This document shows, in pieces, positions 23,380 through 31,857 of a stretch of DNA of 64,000 bases (position 1 is the first letter of the stretch; each line of letters opens with the position of its first letter). This stretch comes from an uncultured bacterium (lineage in GTDB: Bacteria; Actinomycetota; Coriobacteriia; Coriobacteriales; Coriobacteriaceae): assembly GCA_905214525.1 (NCBI GenBank), contig CAJMMN010000001.1, positions 124,001 through 188,000 on the forward strand, given 5' to 3'. Below the pieces are notes generated by a model that was given only the letters and a program-made list of their open reading frames with translations, did not search any database and had not been told where the DNA came from. Both the position numbers and the translations under genes were made by a program.

Positions 23380-24375
23380 ATGGGTGTTAACCTCTCCGGC
23401 CGTAGCTTCCTCAAGCTCCTCGACCTCACCACCGAGGAGATCGAGTACCTGCTCAAGCTCTCCAAGAACTTCAAGGACATGAAGCGCGCTGGCGTTCCGC
23501 ACCGCTATCTCGAGGGCAAGAACATCGTCCTGCTCTTCCAGAAGACCTCCACTCGTACCCGCTGTGCCTTCGAGGTCGGCGGCATGGATCTGGGCATGGG
23601 CGTCACCTACCTCGATCCCGGTTCGTCCCAGATGGGCAAGAAGGAGTCCATCGAGGACACCGCCCGCGTTCTCGGCCGCATGTATGACGGCATCGAGTTC
23701 CGTGGCTTTGCCCAGGACGACGTCGAGGAGCTCGCCGCTAAGTCCGGCGTGCCCGTGTGGAACGGCCTGACCACCGAGTGGCATCCCACCCAGATGCTCG
23801 CCGACATCCTGACCGTCCAGGAGAACTTCAACTACGACATCAAGGGCAAGACCCTCGTCTTCATGGGCGATTGCAAGAACAACGTCGCTCGCTCCCTCAT
23901 GGTTGTCTGCTCCAAGCTCGGCATGAACTTCGTGGCCTGCGGCCCCGAGGAGTGCATGCCCGCTGACGACGTCATCGAGGCCTGCAAGCCCATCGCCGAG
24001 GCCAACGGCTGCACCATCAAGCTGACCACCGACGTCAAGGACGGCGTCACCGGTGCCGACGTCATCTACACCGACGTGTGGGTCTCCATGGGCGAGCCCG
24101 ACGAGGTCTGGGCCGAGCGCATCGCTCAGCTCACCCCGTATCGTGTTACCTCCGAGGTCATGGCTATGGCCAACCCGGGTGCCATCTTCCTGCACTGCCT
24201 GCCCAGCTTCCACGACACCAACACCACGATTGGCGCCGAGAAGTGCGAGCAGTTCGGCATCACCGAGCAGGAGGTCACCGACGAGGTCTTCGAGAGCCCC
24301 GCTTCCAAGGTCTTCGACGAGGCCGAGAACCGCATGCACACCATCAAGGCTGTCATGTACGCTACGCTCAAGTAA
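23380..24375 (+). CDS. arcB: Ornithine carbamoyltransferase (catabolic)
   Basis: Converts citrulline and phosphate to ornithine and carbamoyl phosphate in the ADI pathway; 331 residues, cytosolic trimer or higher in the family. The carbamoyl-phosphate site is KTSTRTRCAFEVGG, the HPTQ loop reads EWHPTQMLADILT, and the ornithine-binding motif reads FLHCLPSFHD. The ATG follows CGAAAGGAAACGAACC. Its place between arcA2 and the exchanger gene supports the catabolic role. No carbamate kinase gene (arcC) follows in the window, although its product, carbamoyl phosphate, needs one to make ATP. Confidence 0.95.
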   Translation: MGVNLSGRSFLKLLDLTTEEIEYLLKLSKNFKDMKRAGVPHRYLEGKNIVLLFQKTSTRTRCAFEVGGMDLGMGVTYLDPGSSQMGKKESIEDTARVLGRMYDGIEFRGFAQDDVEELAAKSGVPVWNGLTTEWHPTQMLADILTVQENFNYDIKGKTLVFMGDCKNNVARSLMVVCSKLGMNFVACGPEECMPADDVIEACKPIAEANGCTIKLTTDVKDGVTGADVIYTDVWVSMGEPDEVWAERIAQLTPYRVTSEVMAMANPGAIFLHCLPSFHDTNTTIGAEKCEQFGITEQEVTDEVFESPASKVFDEAENRMHTIKAVMYATLK

Positions 24376-24390
24376 GAGCATCTAGCATCT

Positions 24391-24427
24391 CGCTCGGGGT
24401 GCATTGCTGCGCACCCCGAGCGCTTTT
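24391..24427 (+). terminator. Intrinsic terminator of arcB
   Basis: CGCTCGGGGTGC pairs with GCACCCCGAGCG, followed by CTTTTG. Confidence 0.75.
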
Positions 24428-24522
24428 GTCTGGTAAAAATCTCGCACCGAGCGACATGCACGGCACGGAAGAGCCGCTTCGGGCGAGATCAGTAAATGAT
24501 TTATGAAGGGGGGATGAGAACT

Positions 24523-26001
24523 ATGACTGAGACCGCTAAGAAAAAGCGCGGTATGCCTTCATCGTTCACCATTCTTCTTGCTCTGCTGGCAATCGTCGCG
24601 GTTGTTACCGTTATCGTCTCCGGTACGTCCGGTGGCGCGGTTACCGCTGCCCGCCTGAGCGATTTCTGCACCGCCCCGGTCAAGGGCTTCGCTGATGCTC
24701 TGCCCGTCTGCCTCTTCGTTATGATCCTCGGCGGCTTCCTCGGCATGATGACCGAGACCGGCGCCCTGGACAACGGCATTGCCGTTCTGGTGCAGAAGCT
24801 TAAGGGCAATGAGATCATGCTCATTCCCGTGCTGATGCTCATCTTCTCCCTCGGTGGTACCACCTATGGTATGTGCGAGGAGACCGTTCCCTTCTACGCC
24901 CTGCTCGCCGCTACCATGATGGCCGCTGGCTTCGACCCCATGGTCGGTGCCGCCACCGTCCTGCTCGGCGCTGGCTGCGGCTGCCTGGGCTCCACGGTTA
25001 ACCCGTTCGCCGTCGGCGCTGCCGTCGACGCTCTGACCGGCGTTGGCATTGAGGTCAACCAGTCCATCATCATCGGCCTCGGTGCCGTCCTGTGGATTGT
25101 CACTACCGCTATGTCCATCGTCTTCGTGATGAACTATGCCAAGAAGGTCAAGGCTGACAAGGGTTCCACCATCCTTTCGATGCAGGAGCTCAAGGACGCC
25201 GAAGAGGCTCACGGCAAGGCTGCTTCCGAGGTTAACAAGGAGGTCAAGCTCACCGGTCGTCAGAAGGGTGTTCTGATCGCCTTTGCCTTCACCTTCGTCG
25301 TCATGATCGTCGGCTTCATCCCGCTGGCCGACCTCAACGAGGGCGTCGCCAACTTCTTTGACGCTGGCGCTGTCTACGACGCCGACGGTAACGCCGTCGT
25401 CCAGGGCTGGTCTGCCCTGATCACCGGCCTGCCCATTGGCCAGTGGTACTTCGACGAGGCTTCCACCTGGTTCTTCCTCATGGCTATCCTGATCGGTATC
25501 ATCGGTGGCCTGTCCGAGAAGCAGATCGTCAACACCTTCATCACCGGCGCTGCCGACATGATGTCCGTTGTTCTCGTCATCGCTCTCGCCCGTGGTATCT
25601 CCGTCCTCATGGCTAGCACCGGCCTCGACGTCTACGTCCTCGACGCTGCCGCCAATGCTCTGGCTGGTCTGTCCGGCGTGATCTTCGCTCCCATGAGCTT
25701 CCTGGTCTACTTCGGCCTGTCCTTCCTGATCCCCTCGACCTCCGGTATGGCCACTGTCTCCATGCCCATCATGGGACCGCTGGCTGTTAAGCTCGGCTTC
25801 TCGCCCGAGGTCATGGTTATGATCTTCTCCGCTGCCATCGGCGTCGTGAACCTGTTCACCCCGACCTCTGGCGCCATCATGGGCGGTCTTGCCCTGGCCA
25901 AGATCGAGTGGACGACCTGGCTCAAGTTTGCCCTTAAGCTCATCGTCGCTCTCTCCGTCGTCTGCGCCATCATCCTGACCGTCGCTTGCGTGATGCTCTA
26001 A
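24523..26001 (+). CDS. arcD: YfcC-family carrier, likely arginine/ornithine exchanger
   Basis: A 492-residue inner-membrane carrier with about a dozen hydrophobic helices, of the YfcC/C4-dicarboxylate anaerobic carrier superfamily. Recognisable segments are MILGGFLGMMTETGALDNGIA, SLGGTTYGMCEETVPFYALL, LGAGCGCLGSTVNPFAVGAA, and LIPSTSGMATVSMPIMGPLA near the end. The start at 24523 has AAGGGGGG nine bases upstream; an ATG at 24514 is too close to it. Members located in arc operons serve as arginine/ornithine antiporters. The assignment here rests on position, not on substrate residues. Confidence 0.8.
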   Translation: MTETAKKKRGMPSSFTILLALLAIVAVVTVIVSGTSGGAVTAARLSDFCTAPVKGFADALPVCLFVMILGGFLGMMTETGALDNGIAVLVQKLKGNEIMLIPVLMLIFSLGGTTYGMCEETVPFYALLAATMMAAGFDPMVGAATVLLGAGCGCLGSTVNPFAVGAAVDALTGVGIEVNQSIIIGLGAVLWIVTTAMSIVFVMNYAKKVKADKGSTILSMQELKDAEEAHGKAASEVNKEVKLTGRQKGVLIAFAFTFVVMIVGFIPLADLNEGVANFFDAGAVYDADGNAVVQGWSALITGLPIGQWYFDEASTWFFLMAILIGIIGGLSEKQIVNTFITGAADMMSVVLVIALARGISVLMASTGLDVYVLDAAANALAGLSGVIFAPMSFLVYFGLSFLIPSTSGMATVSMPIMGPLAVKLGFSPEVMVMIFSAAIGVVNLFTPTSGAIMGGLALAKIEWTTWLKFALKLIVALSVVCAIILTVACVML

Positions 26002-26102
26002 GTACCCAACGGGTACCCCACGGAAACCTTGACGATCCTGTAGAGGATCATCTGGTCATCGTCTGTCCGGTGGGGTCAACCCACCGGTAGACTCCTACCT
26101 TT

Positions 26103-26143
26103 AGCCCCCTCCCGTTCCGTGCGCGGGAGGGGGCGCTCTTTTG
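26103..26143 (+). terminator. Terminator of arcD
   Basis: GCCCCCTCCCG pairs with CGGGAGGGGGC, followed by GCTCTTTTG. A smaller hairpin, CCGGTGGG/CCCACCGG, lies upstream near 26070. Confidence 0.8.
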
Positions 26144-26170
26144 TTCCGCGGTTTTACCAAACCGCGGAAC
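26143..26170. repeat. Perfect 12-bp-arm hairpin
   Basis: GTTCCGCGGTTT, TACC, AAACCGCGGAAC: a perfect stem immediately after the arcD terminator. It lies at the start of a gene-free stretch (26144-26534) that holds only hairpins. Confidence 0.7.
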
Positions 26171-26184
26171 CGGTCGACGCTGCG

Positions 26185-26280
26185 CGCCCGCCAGAGCGGC
26201 AATCTGACGTTCAATCGTCGGGCATGGCCAAAAGGCCTATGCCCTCCTCTTTCACGTCACCTTGCTCGCTCTGGCGGGCG
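26185..26280. repeat. Nested inverted-repeat element F
   Basis: Outer arms CGCCCGCCAGAGCG (26185-26198) and CGCTCTGGCGGGCG (26267-26280). Inside are GACGT/ACGTC and a third stem, GGGCATGGCC/GGCC-T-ATGCCC (26220-26244). It has the same nested plan as A-E but shorter arms, and its core sequence shows no clear match to theirs. Confidence 0.65.
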
Positions 26281-26358
26281 CTCGCTGACTTATGCTCCAC
26301 CTGCGATGTTTCCATTATTGATGCAAAGGGGTCAGGTTAGCTTGTACCAAAAAAGGGG

Positions 26359-26427
26359 AAGTTGCGGTGGAATAGCTCCTGTTTGTGTGTCCTGAGGGAC
26401 TAAGCGGGAACTATTCCACCGCAACTT
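26359..26427. repeat. Nested inverted-repeat element D
   Basis: Perfect 17-bp arms (26359-26375 and 26411-26427, AAGTTGCGGTGGAATAG and its complement) enclose an inner GTCC-TGAG-GGAC hairpin (26389-26400). The right inner box GCGGGAACT, on the minus strand AGTTCCCGC, resembles the AGTTCCGC box of B and C. It is the most compact member. Confidence 0.7.
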
Positions 26428-26534
26428 ATCAAGCGCGTGTTTGGTTGGTGCCTGTTGATGGCCTGGGCATCGGGGAGGGTCTGCTCCGTTATAATCGCCT
26501 AGAACATTAAATGGAAACGGGACGGGAGCCATAC

Positions 26535-28016
26535 ATGCGCCAGGGTTTCGACAACGCGAAGTATATCGAGCTGCAGGCCGCTCACATTAAGGAGCGCATC
26601 TCGCAGTTTGGCGGCAAGCTGTATTTGGAGTTTGGCGGCAAGCTGTTTGACGACTATCACGCGAGCCGCGTGCTACCGGGTTTTGAACCGGACAGCAAGT
26701 TCCGCATGCTCAAGAGCATCGCCGACGATGTCGAGGTTATCATCGCGATCAACGCGAACCATATCGAGAAGAACAAGGCTCGCGGTGACCTGGGCATTAC
26801 CTATGACGAGGATGTGCTGCGCCTGGTTGACCTGTTCCGCGGCAACGGCTTTGCCGTCGCGGCTGTGGTTATCACCCAGTACGCCGGCCAGCCTGCTGCC
26901 GATGTGTTCCGCAACCGCCTGAACGCGCTCGGCATTCCCGCCAAGCTGCACTATCCCATCGAGGGCTATCCGCACGACGTCGACCTGATCGTGTCTGACG
27001 ACGGCTATGGCAAGAACGAGTTTGTCGAGACCACCCGTCCGCTCGTCGTCGTGACTGCGCCCGGCCCTGGCTCGGGCAAGCTCGCCACCTGCCTCTCGCA
27101 GCTGTATCACGAGCATAAGCACGGTACCGCCGCCGGCTATGCCAAGTTTGAGACCTTCCCGGTCTGGAATCTTCCTCTGACGCATCCGGTCAATATTGCC
27201 TACGAGGCCGCCACGGCCGACCTCGACGATGCCAATATCATCGACTCCTTCCACTTGGAGGCCTACAACAAGACTACGGTCAACTACAACCGTGACGTCG
27301 AGGCTTTCCCGGTGGTCCGTGCCCTGATGGAAAAGATTCTGGGGGAGAGCCCCTACCAGAGCCCCACCGACATGGGCGTCAATATGGTCGGCTTTGCCAT
27401 CACCGATGACGATGCCTGTCGCGATGCCTCCAAGATGGAGATCGTCCGCCGCTACTTTTCTGCGGTCGAGGCCGTGCGCCGCACCGGCGTGGGCGATGAG
27501 CAGGTTGATCGTCTCAAGCTCATTATGAAAAAGGCCGGTATCGACAAGAATTACTCGCCAGCACGCTCGGCCGCCCTTACCAGGGAGCAGCTGACGGGTG
27601 GCCCCGTAGGCGCCATGGTCATGCCCGATGGCTCCGTGGTGACCGGTAAGACCTCCACGCGCCTGGGCGCCGCAAGTTCGCTCATTATGAACGCCCTCAA
27701 GCATGTCTCGGGCGTCGACCTTGAGCTCGAGGTCATTAGCGATGAGGCGATCGAGCCCATCAGCAAGCTCAAGACGCATTTCCTGGGAAGTAAAAACCCG
27801 CGCCTCCACACCGACGAGACGCTTATGGCGCTGTCGATCACCTCGGCCACGAGTGAGACGGCCGCTCGCGTCCTTTTGGGCCTGGAGCAGTTGCGCGGTT
27901 GCGATGCCTTCTTTAGCGTGATCATCTCGCCGACGGACGAGACGGTACTGCGCAAACTGGGTATCAACGTGTGCTGCGAGCCCAAGTTTGAGCGCCGCGG
28001 TTTCTTCCATCGCTAA
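26535..28016 (+). CDS. DUF1846 family protein
   Basis: A 493-residue protein matching the DUF1846 family of conserved cytosolic proteins. Recognisable segments are GFDNAKYIELQAAHIKERI, EFGGKLFDDYHASRVLPGF, VVVTAPGPGSGKLATCLSQ (a P-loop-like GPGSGK), NYNRDVEAFPV, and DMGVNMVGFAI. The start at 26535 follows ACGGGAGCC; an ATG 24 bases earlier is weaker. The family's function is not established; the P-loop-like string suggests nucleotide use. It stands alone, followed by a terminator. Confidence 0.85.
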   Translation: MRQGFDNAKYIELQAAHIKERISQFGGKLYLEFGGKLFDDYHASRVLPGFEPDSKFRMLKSIADDVEVIIAINANHIEKNKARGDLGITYDEDVLRLVDLFRGNGFAVAAVVITQYAGQPAADVFRNRLNALGIPAKLHYPIEGYPHDVDLIVSDDGYGKNEFVETTRPLVVVTAPGPGSGKLATCLSQLYHEHKHGTAAGYAKFETFPVWNLPLTHPVNIAYEAATADLDDANIIDSFHLEAYNKTTVNYNRDVEAFPVVRALMEKILGESPYQSPTDMGVNMVGFAITDDDACRDASKMEIVRRYFSAVEAVRRTGVGDEQVDRLKLIMKKAGIDKNYSPARSAALTREQLTGGPVGAMVMPDGSVVTGKTSTRLGAASSLIMNALKHVSGVDLELEVISDEAIEPISKLKTHFLGSKNPRLHTDETLMALSITSATSETAARVLLGLEQLRGCDAFFSVIISPTDETVLRKLGINVCCEPKFERRGFFHR

Positions 28017-28050
28017 GTTTGAAGCACCGCGGTAATTGCATTGCATTTTG

Positions 28051-28085
28051 GCCGTATCGGGTTAGCGCCCGGTACGGCTTTTTGA
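28051..28085 (+). terminator. Intrinsic terminator of the DUF1846 gene
   Basis: GCCGTATCGGG pairs with CCCGGTACGGC, followed by TTTTTG. Confidence 0.8.
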
Positions 28086-28272
28086 TCAATAAAGCGCCTA
28101 TTTCGGCGAAAAATAGCCGTTTACCTGCCTAGAAACAATTTGAGCGGTATACAATAACCATAACTGTTTCATCCTTAGCGGGATGCCGCATGATGGATAT
28201 TACCTGACATCGTGAGGTGTGTCGGTCGCGCACGGCGCGTTAGATGCTCGTGCTCGGTTTGAGGAGGCTGCT

Positions 28273-28611
28273 ATGGCGGGCAAGGGTCGTGCGAGTGTCA
28301 ACGATATGAAGCGTGTCGAGGTGCTGGTGTTGATGGAGATCGCCCAGCAAACCGAAGACAATGGCGGGCCGTATGGTTTCTCGCGCAAAACGCTTGCCGA
28401 GCGCGTGGGGGTTTCGCCGTATCGTGCCCGCGCCGCAATCGATCGCTTGGATTCCGAAGGCATGATTGATGTCGTCTCGCGTTATAGCGACGACGGCGGT
28501 CAGCTTGCAAATGGCATTTGCCTCACCGAACGTGGCGAGTGGTATCTTGAGGGCGTCCGTACCGGCATGCTCGTTCAGGAAATGCTTGAGGACGAGGTTG
28601 CTGATCGATAG
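28273..28611 (+). CDS. Small winged-helix DNA-binding protein
   Basis: A 112-residue protein. A helix-turn-helix is suggested by SRKTLAERVGVSPYRARAAIDRLDSEGMIDVVSR (about residues 38-71), with a following beta wing (GGQLANGICLTERGEWYLEG). This resembles MarR- or GntR-type winged helices but has no effector domain. The start at 28273 follows TTGAGGAGGCTGCT; an upstream in-frame ATG lacks a ribosome site. It is a single-gene unit between terminators; its targets are unknown. An acidic, basic-free C-terminus (MLEDEVADR) follows the fold. Confidence 0.7.
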   Translation: MAGKGRASVNDMKRVEVLVLMEIAQQTEDNGGPYGFSRKTLAERVGVSPYRARAAIDRLDSEGMIDVVSRYSDDGGQLANGICLTERGEWYLEGVRTGMLVQEMLEDEVADR

Positions 28612-28634
28612 CAGCATGTAACCCTTGCCATAGC

Positions 28635-28668
28635 GACGCCGCCTGGGAAACCGGGCGGCGTTTTGTTT
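28635..28668 (+). terminator. Terminator of the winged-helix gene
   Basis: GACGCCGCCTGG, GAAA, CCGGGCGGCGTTTTG: a strong tetraloop stem with T tail. Confidence 0.8.
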
Positions 28669-28702
28669 CAAGATTGAGAAATGCAATCGCACGCGAGAAA
28701 AA

Positions 28703-28731
28703 TTGCGAACGGTCCGCGGCGCGAGTATTAC
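28703..28731 (+). promoter_or_regulatory. Candidate pyrG promoter
   Basis: TTGCGA (28703-28708), 17 bases, then TATTAC (28726-28731), about 60 bases before pyrG. Fit to consensus is moderate. Confidence 0.35.
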
Positions 28732-28789
28732 AATGAAGACCCGTAAGATGTGGATAAACAACTTCTACGGGAAGCGCAGGTAACTCAAT

Positions 28790-30451
28790 ATGACCAAGCA
28801 TGTGTTCGTAACCGGCGGCGTGGTTTCGTCCCTGGGCAAGGGTATCACCGCGGCCTCGCTGGGCCGTCTGCTCAAGTCGCGTGGCTACAAAGTAACGATG
28901 CAGAAGGCCGACCCGTATCTGAACGTCGACCCCGGTACCATGAGCCCGTTCCAGCATGGTGAGGTCTTCGTTACCGAGGATGGTTACGAGTCCGACCTGG
29001 ACTTGGGTCATTACGAGCGCTTTATTGATGAGAACCTGACCCGCGATTCCAACTTTACGACCGGTGCCATCTACAAAAGCCTAATCGCCCGTGAGCGTCG
29101 CGGCGACTTTTTGGGCGGTACCGTGCAGGTGATTCCCCACGTCACCAATGCCATTAAGGACAAGTTCCGCCGCATCGAGGAGCAGACCGGCTCCGATGTA
29201 GTCATCACCGAGCTGGGCGGCACGATCGGCGACATCGAGTCCCAACCGTTTGTCGAGGCCATCCGTCAGTACCGCAAAGAGGCCGGCCCCGAGAACGTCT
29301 GCTACATCCACGTGTCGCTCGTTCCCTATATCGCCGCCGCCCACGAGGTCAAGACCAAGCCCACGCAGCATTCCGTCAAGGAGCTCCGCAGCTTTGGCAT
29401 CCAGCCCGATATTATCGTGCTGCGCTCCGACCACCATATCGATGACGCTATCCGCGGAAAGATCGCAAGCTTCTGCGACGTCGACACCGATTGCGTCTTT
29501 ACCAACGAGGACTGCGCGAGCATTTACGATGTTCCGCAGCTGCTTGCCGAGCAGGACTTTGACCTGCGCATTTGCGAGCGCCTGGGTCTGGATCCGCGTG
29601 AGCGCGACATGAGCGAGTGGAACGAGTTCCTGCGCAAACAGAATCACGCCAACCATCACGCCGACAAGGTGAAGATCGCCGTCGTGGGTAAGTACACGCA
29701 GCTGCCCGATGCGTACCTGTCGGTTATCGAGGCCCTGCACCATGCGGGCGTCTTCTACGATCGCCATGTGGACGTCCAGCTAGTCGACGGCGAGAGCCTC
29801 GACGAGCAGAATGTCTCCGAGGTTCTGGGCGACGCCTCGGGCATCCTGGTCCCCGGCGGCTTTGGCAAGCGCGCCCTGGAGGGCAAGATCCTCGCGGCCG
29901 AGTTTGCCCGTGAGCACAAGATTCCGTATCTGGGCATTTGCCTGGGTATGCAGGTCGCCGTGTGCGAGTTCGCCCGCAATGTCGTTGGCCTTGCTGGTGC
30001 CAGCTCCTCCGAGTTTGATCCGGACGGTCCGTATAGCGTCATCGATCTGATGAGCTCGCAGGAGGACGTGACCGAGAAGGGCGGCACCATGCGCCTGGGC
30101 GCCTATCCGTGCAAGCTCGCCGCCGATACTCTTGCTCGTGAGGCATATGGCGAGGAACTCGTCTACGAGCGTCACCGTCACCGCTTTGAGTTCAACAACG
30201 CCTTCCGCGACCAGCTCGAGGACGCCGGTTTGGTTATCTCGGGTTTGTCGCCCGACGAGCGCCTGGTCGAGATGGTCGAGCTGCCGCGCGACGTTCATCC
30301 GTGGTATGTGGCAACCCAGGCTCACCCCGAGTTCAAGAGCCGCCCGACCAACCCGCAGCCGCTGTTCCGCGAGTTCGTGCGCGCTTCGATCGGCCAGCAC
30401 GAGGGTGTCGACCGTCTGCAGGTGACGCCCATGAACCTCGCTACGGACTAA
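28790..30451 (+). CDS. pyrG: CTP synthase
   Basis: Makes CTP from UTP, ATP and glutamine; 553 residues. The N-terminal synthase domain (about 1-270) has FVTGGVVSSLGKGITAASLG, the P-loop-like loop. The glutaminase domain follows, with the nucleophile Cys in YLGICLGMQVAVCEFARN and the His-x-Glu pair in ATQAHPEFKSRP. The ATG follows CGCAGGTAACTCA. xerD begins three bases after its stop, so the two are co-transcribed. Confidence 0.97.
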   Translation: MTKHVFVTGGVVSSLGKGITAASLGRLLKSRGYKVTMQKADPYLNVDPGTMSPFQHGEVFVTEDGYESDLDLGHYERFIDENLTRDSNFTTGAIYKSLIARERRGDFLGGTVQVIPHVTNAIKDKFRRIEEQTGSDVVITELGGTIGDIESQPFVEAIRQYRKEAGPENVCYIHVSLVPYIAAAHEVKTKPTQHSVKELRSFGIQPDIIVLRSDHHIDDAIRGKIASFCDVDTDCVFTNEDCASIYDVPQLLAEQDFDLRICERLGLDPRERDMSEWNEFLRKQNHANHHADKVKIAVVGKYTQLPDAYLSVIEALHHAGVFYDRHVDVQLVDGESLDEQNVSEVLGDASGILVPGGFGKRALEGKILAAEFAREHKIPYLGICLGMQVAVCEFARNVVGLAGASSSEFDPDGPYSVIDLMSSQEDVTEKGGTMRLGAYPCKLAADTLAREAYGEELVYERHRHRFEFNNAFRDQLEDAGLVISGLSPDERLVEMVELPRDVHPWYVATQAHPEFKSRPTNPQPLFREFVRASIGQHEGVDRLQVTPMNLATD

Positions 30452-30453
30452 GG

Positions 30454-31395
30454 GTGCCGGCGAATAAGGAACATACCGAAGCTACTCCCTCGTCGCTCGC
30501 CGTGGCGGCGGGGGAGTATCTCGATTACCTCGCGGTCGAGCGGGGCTTGGCGCGCAACACGATTGTGGCCTATCGTCGTGACCTGACGACGTACTGCGCC
30601 TATCTGGAGCGGGCGGGTATTGTGTCTTTTGAAGAGGTGACCCGTCAGGTCGTGGGGGGCTTTGTCGCCGATCGCCGCGGCGGAGGCTATTCCGACGCCT
30701 CGGTGGAGCGCGCGCTTGCTGCCGTGAAGGGCCTGCATGCCTTTTTGGTGCGCGATGGGGCCGTGGCCCAAAACCCGACGGCGGCGTTGCGCCTGCCTAA
30801 AAAGGCTGAGCGTTTGCCGGAGTATCTATCGGTGGAGGATGTCTCGGCGCTGCTCGATCAAGACTTTCCCGAGGGCGAGATGGGACTGCGCGACCATGCC
30901 ATCTTGGAAGTGCTCTACGGATGCGGTTTGCGTGTGAGTGAGCTGGTTGGGCTCGATGTGGGCGATATCCATATTGACGATGGCTTTGTACTCGTTCGCG
31001 GTAAGGGCTCAAAGGAACGCCTGTCCCCACTGGTGGGAAGCGCGGCGCGAGCTCTGACGCTCTATGTAACTGAGGGACGTTCTCGCTTGGCGGCCCATGC
31101 CCGCGGAACCGAGACCTCGGCGGTCTTTTTAAATAAGAACGGACGTCGCCTGTCGCGCCAGGCCGTGCATGCGATATGCGAGCGGTATGGGCGTCAGGTG
31201 GGGCTGGTGGGGCTCCATCCCCATACCTTGCGCCACTCCTTTGCCACCCACATGCTCGCGGGCGGTGCCGACCTGCGTGTGCTGCAGGAGATTTTGGGCC
31301 ATGCCGATATTTCGACCACCCAGGTCTACACGCATGTCGACCGAACGCAACTGACCGAGGTCTATCTGGCGGCGCATCCGCTAGCACATCGCTAG
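30454..31395 (+). CDS. xerD: Tyrosine recombinase XerD-type
   Basis: Site-specific recombinase, probably resolving chromosome dimers at dif and working with a second Xer protein. It has about 313 residues from the GTG at 30454. The N-terminal core-binding domain has YLDYLAVERGLARNTIVAYRRDL. The catalytic set is visible: Arg in GCGLRVSELVGL, Lys in GKGSKERLSPL, His-x-x-Arg in HPHTLRHSFATHML, and His plus Tyr in GHADISTTQVYTHVD. The start is uncertain, since the GTG lies just after the pyrG stop with AAGG very close; a GTG 45 bases later is possible. It lies directly before the division cluster, a fitting place. Confidence 0.88.
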   Translation: MPANKEHTEATPSSLAVAAGEYLDYLAVERGLARNTIVAYRRDLTTYCAYLERAGIVSFEEVTRQVVGGFVADRRGGGYSDASVERALAAVKGLHAFLVRDGAVAQNPTAALRLPKKAERLPEYLSVEDVSALLDQDFPEGEMGLRDHAILEVLYGCGLRVSELVGLDVGDIHIDDGFVLVRGKGSKERLSPLVGSAARALTLYVTEGRSRLAAHARGTETSAVFLNKNGRRLSRQAVHAICERYGRQVGLVGLHPHTLRHSFATHMLAGGADLRVLQEILGHADISTTQVYTHVDRTQLTEVYLAAHPLAHR

Positions 31396-31430
31396 CACCT
31401 CGCTGACCTGCATATTTATAAATACTAAAG

Positions 31431-31498
31431 GGGACGGGCCCCAGATTGCCGAGACGCACTTTTGCGCGCATGGGCAATCTGGGGCTCGTCCCATTTTT
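31431..31498 (+). terminator. Long hairpin terminator after xerD
   Basis: GGGACGGGCCCCAGATTGCC (31431-31450) pairs, with one mismatch, with the segment ending TCGTCCC at 31492, then ATTTTT. The 20-bp stem is longer than usual. The 31396-31857 gap otherwise holds the mraZ control region. Confidence 0.75.
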
Positions 31499-31658
31499 CG
31501 CTAGACACCGACGCGGCGGTGGGCCGTGTGTACCGTGGGTGGGGGAGTTTGGGGGCGATGTGAACGGCGTGTAAAGGGACGTAAAAATCGCCTCAAGGTC
31601 AACTTGAAGGTTGAGGTTCGCGGGCGTGGTTCTACAGGTGGCATCCCGCCTTTGCTGC

Positions 31659-31693
31659 AAACACAACATATTGTGTTTTCGAACATATGCTCG
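31659..31693. promoter_or_regulatory. Palindrome and LexA-like box upstream of mraZ
   Basis: AAACACAA-CATA-TTGTGTTT is a perfect 8-bp-arm palindrome. Directly after it CGAACATATGCTCG (31680-31693) matches the Gram-positive SOS box CGAAC-N4-GTTCG at all but one position. A sequence ACAACATATT repeats at about 31704. The sites lie 70-100 bases before the mraZ promoter. Confidence 0.4.
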
Positions 31694-31712
31694 GGGGTGT
31701 TTTACAACATAT

Positions 31713-31789
31713 TGGGGGTGGAATGGTGGGGAGGGGTGGGGGAAGGGGTGGGGAAAGGTGTTGAAAAATGGGGCGGTTCCCCATATTAT
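31713..31789 (+). promoter_or_regulatory. mraZ promoter with MraZ-like TGGGG repeats
   Basis: TGGGG starts at 31713, 31727, 31737 and 31749 (spacings 14, 10, 12), resembling the TGGGN direct repeats that MraZ binds. Directly downstream are TTGAAA (31761-31766), a 17-bp spacer and TATTAT (31784-31789), a good sigma-70-type promoter. This predicts autoregulation of the division cluster by its first gene product. Confidence 0.65.
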
Positions 31790-31857
31790 TGATGACGTCG
31801 ACAGGCGGGGTGGTTCCCCGCGTACGTGCCATCTGAGTAACCGAGGGGAGGGCGCAC

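Noticed and set aside
26119..26532. Small frames between arcD and the DUF1846 gene
   Set aside because: They cross hairpins in elements D and F and give no protein-like sequence.
31526..31792. Open frames in the G-rich region upstream of mraZ
   Set aside because: They arise from TGGGG repeats and the xerD terminator flank; no ribosome site or protein similarity.
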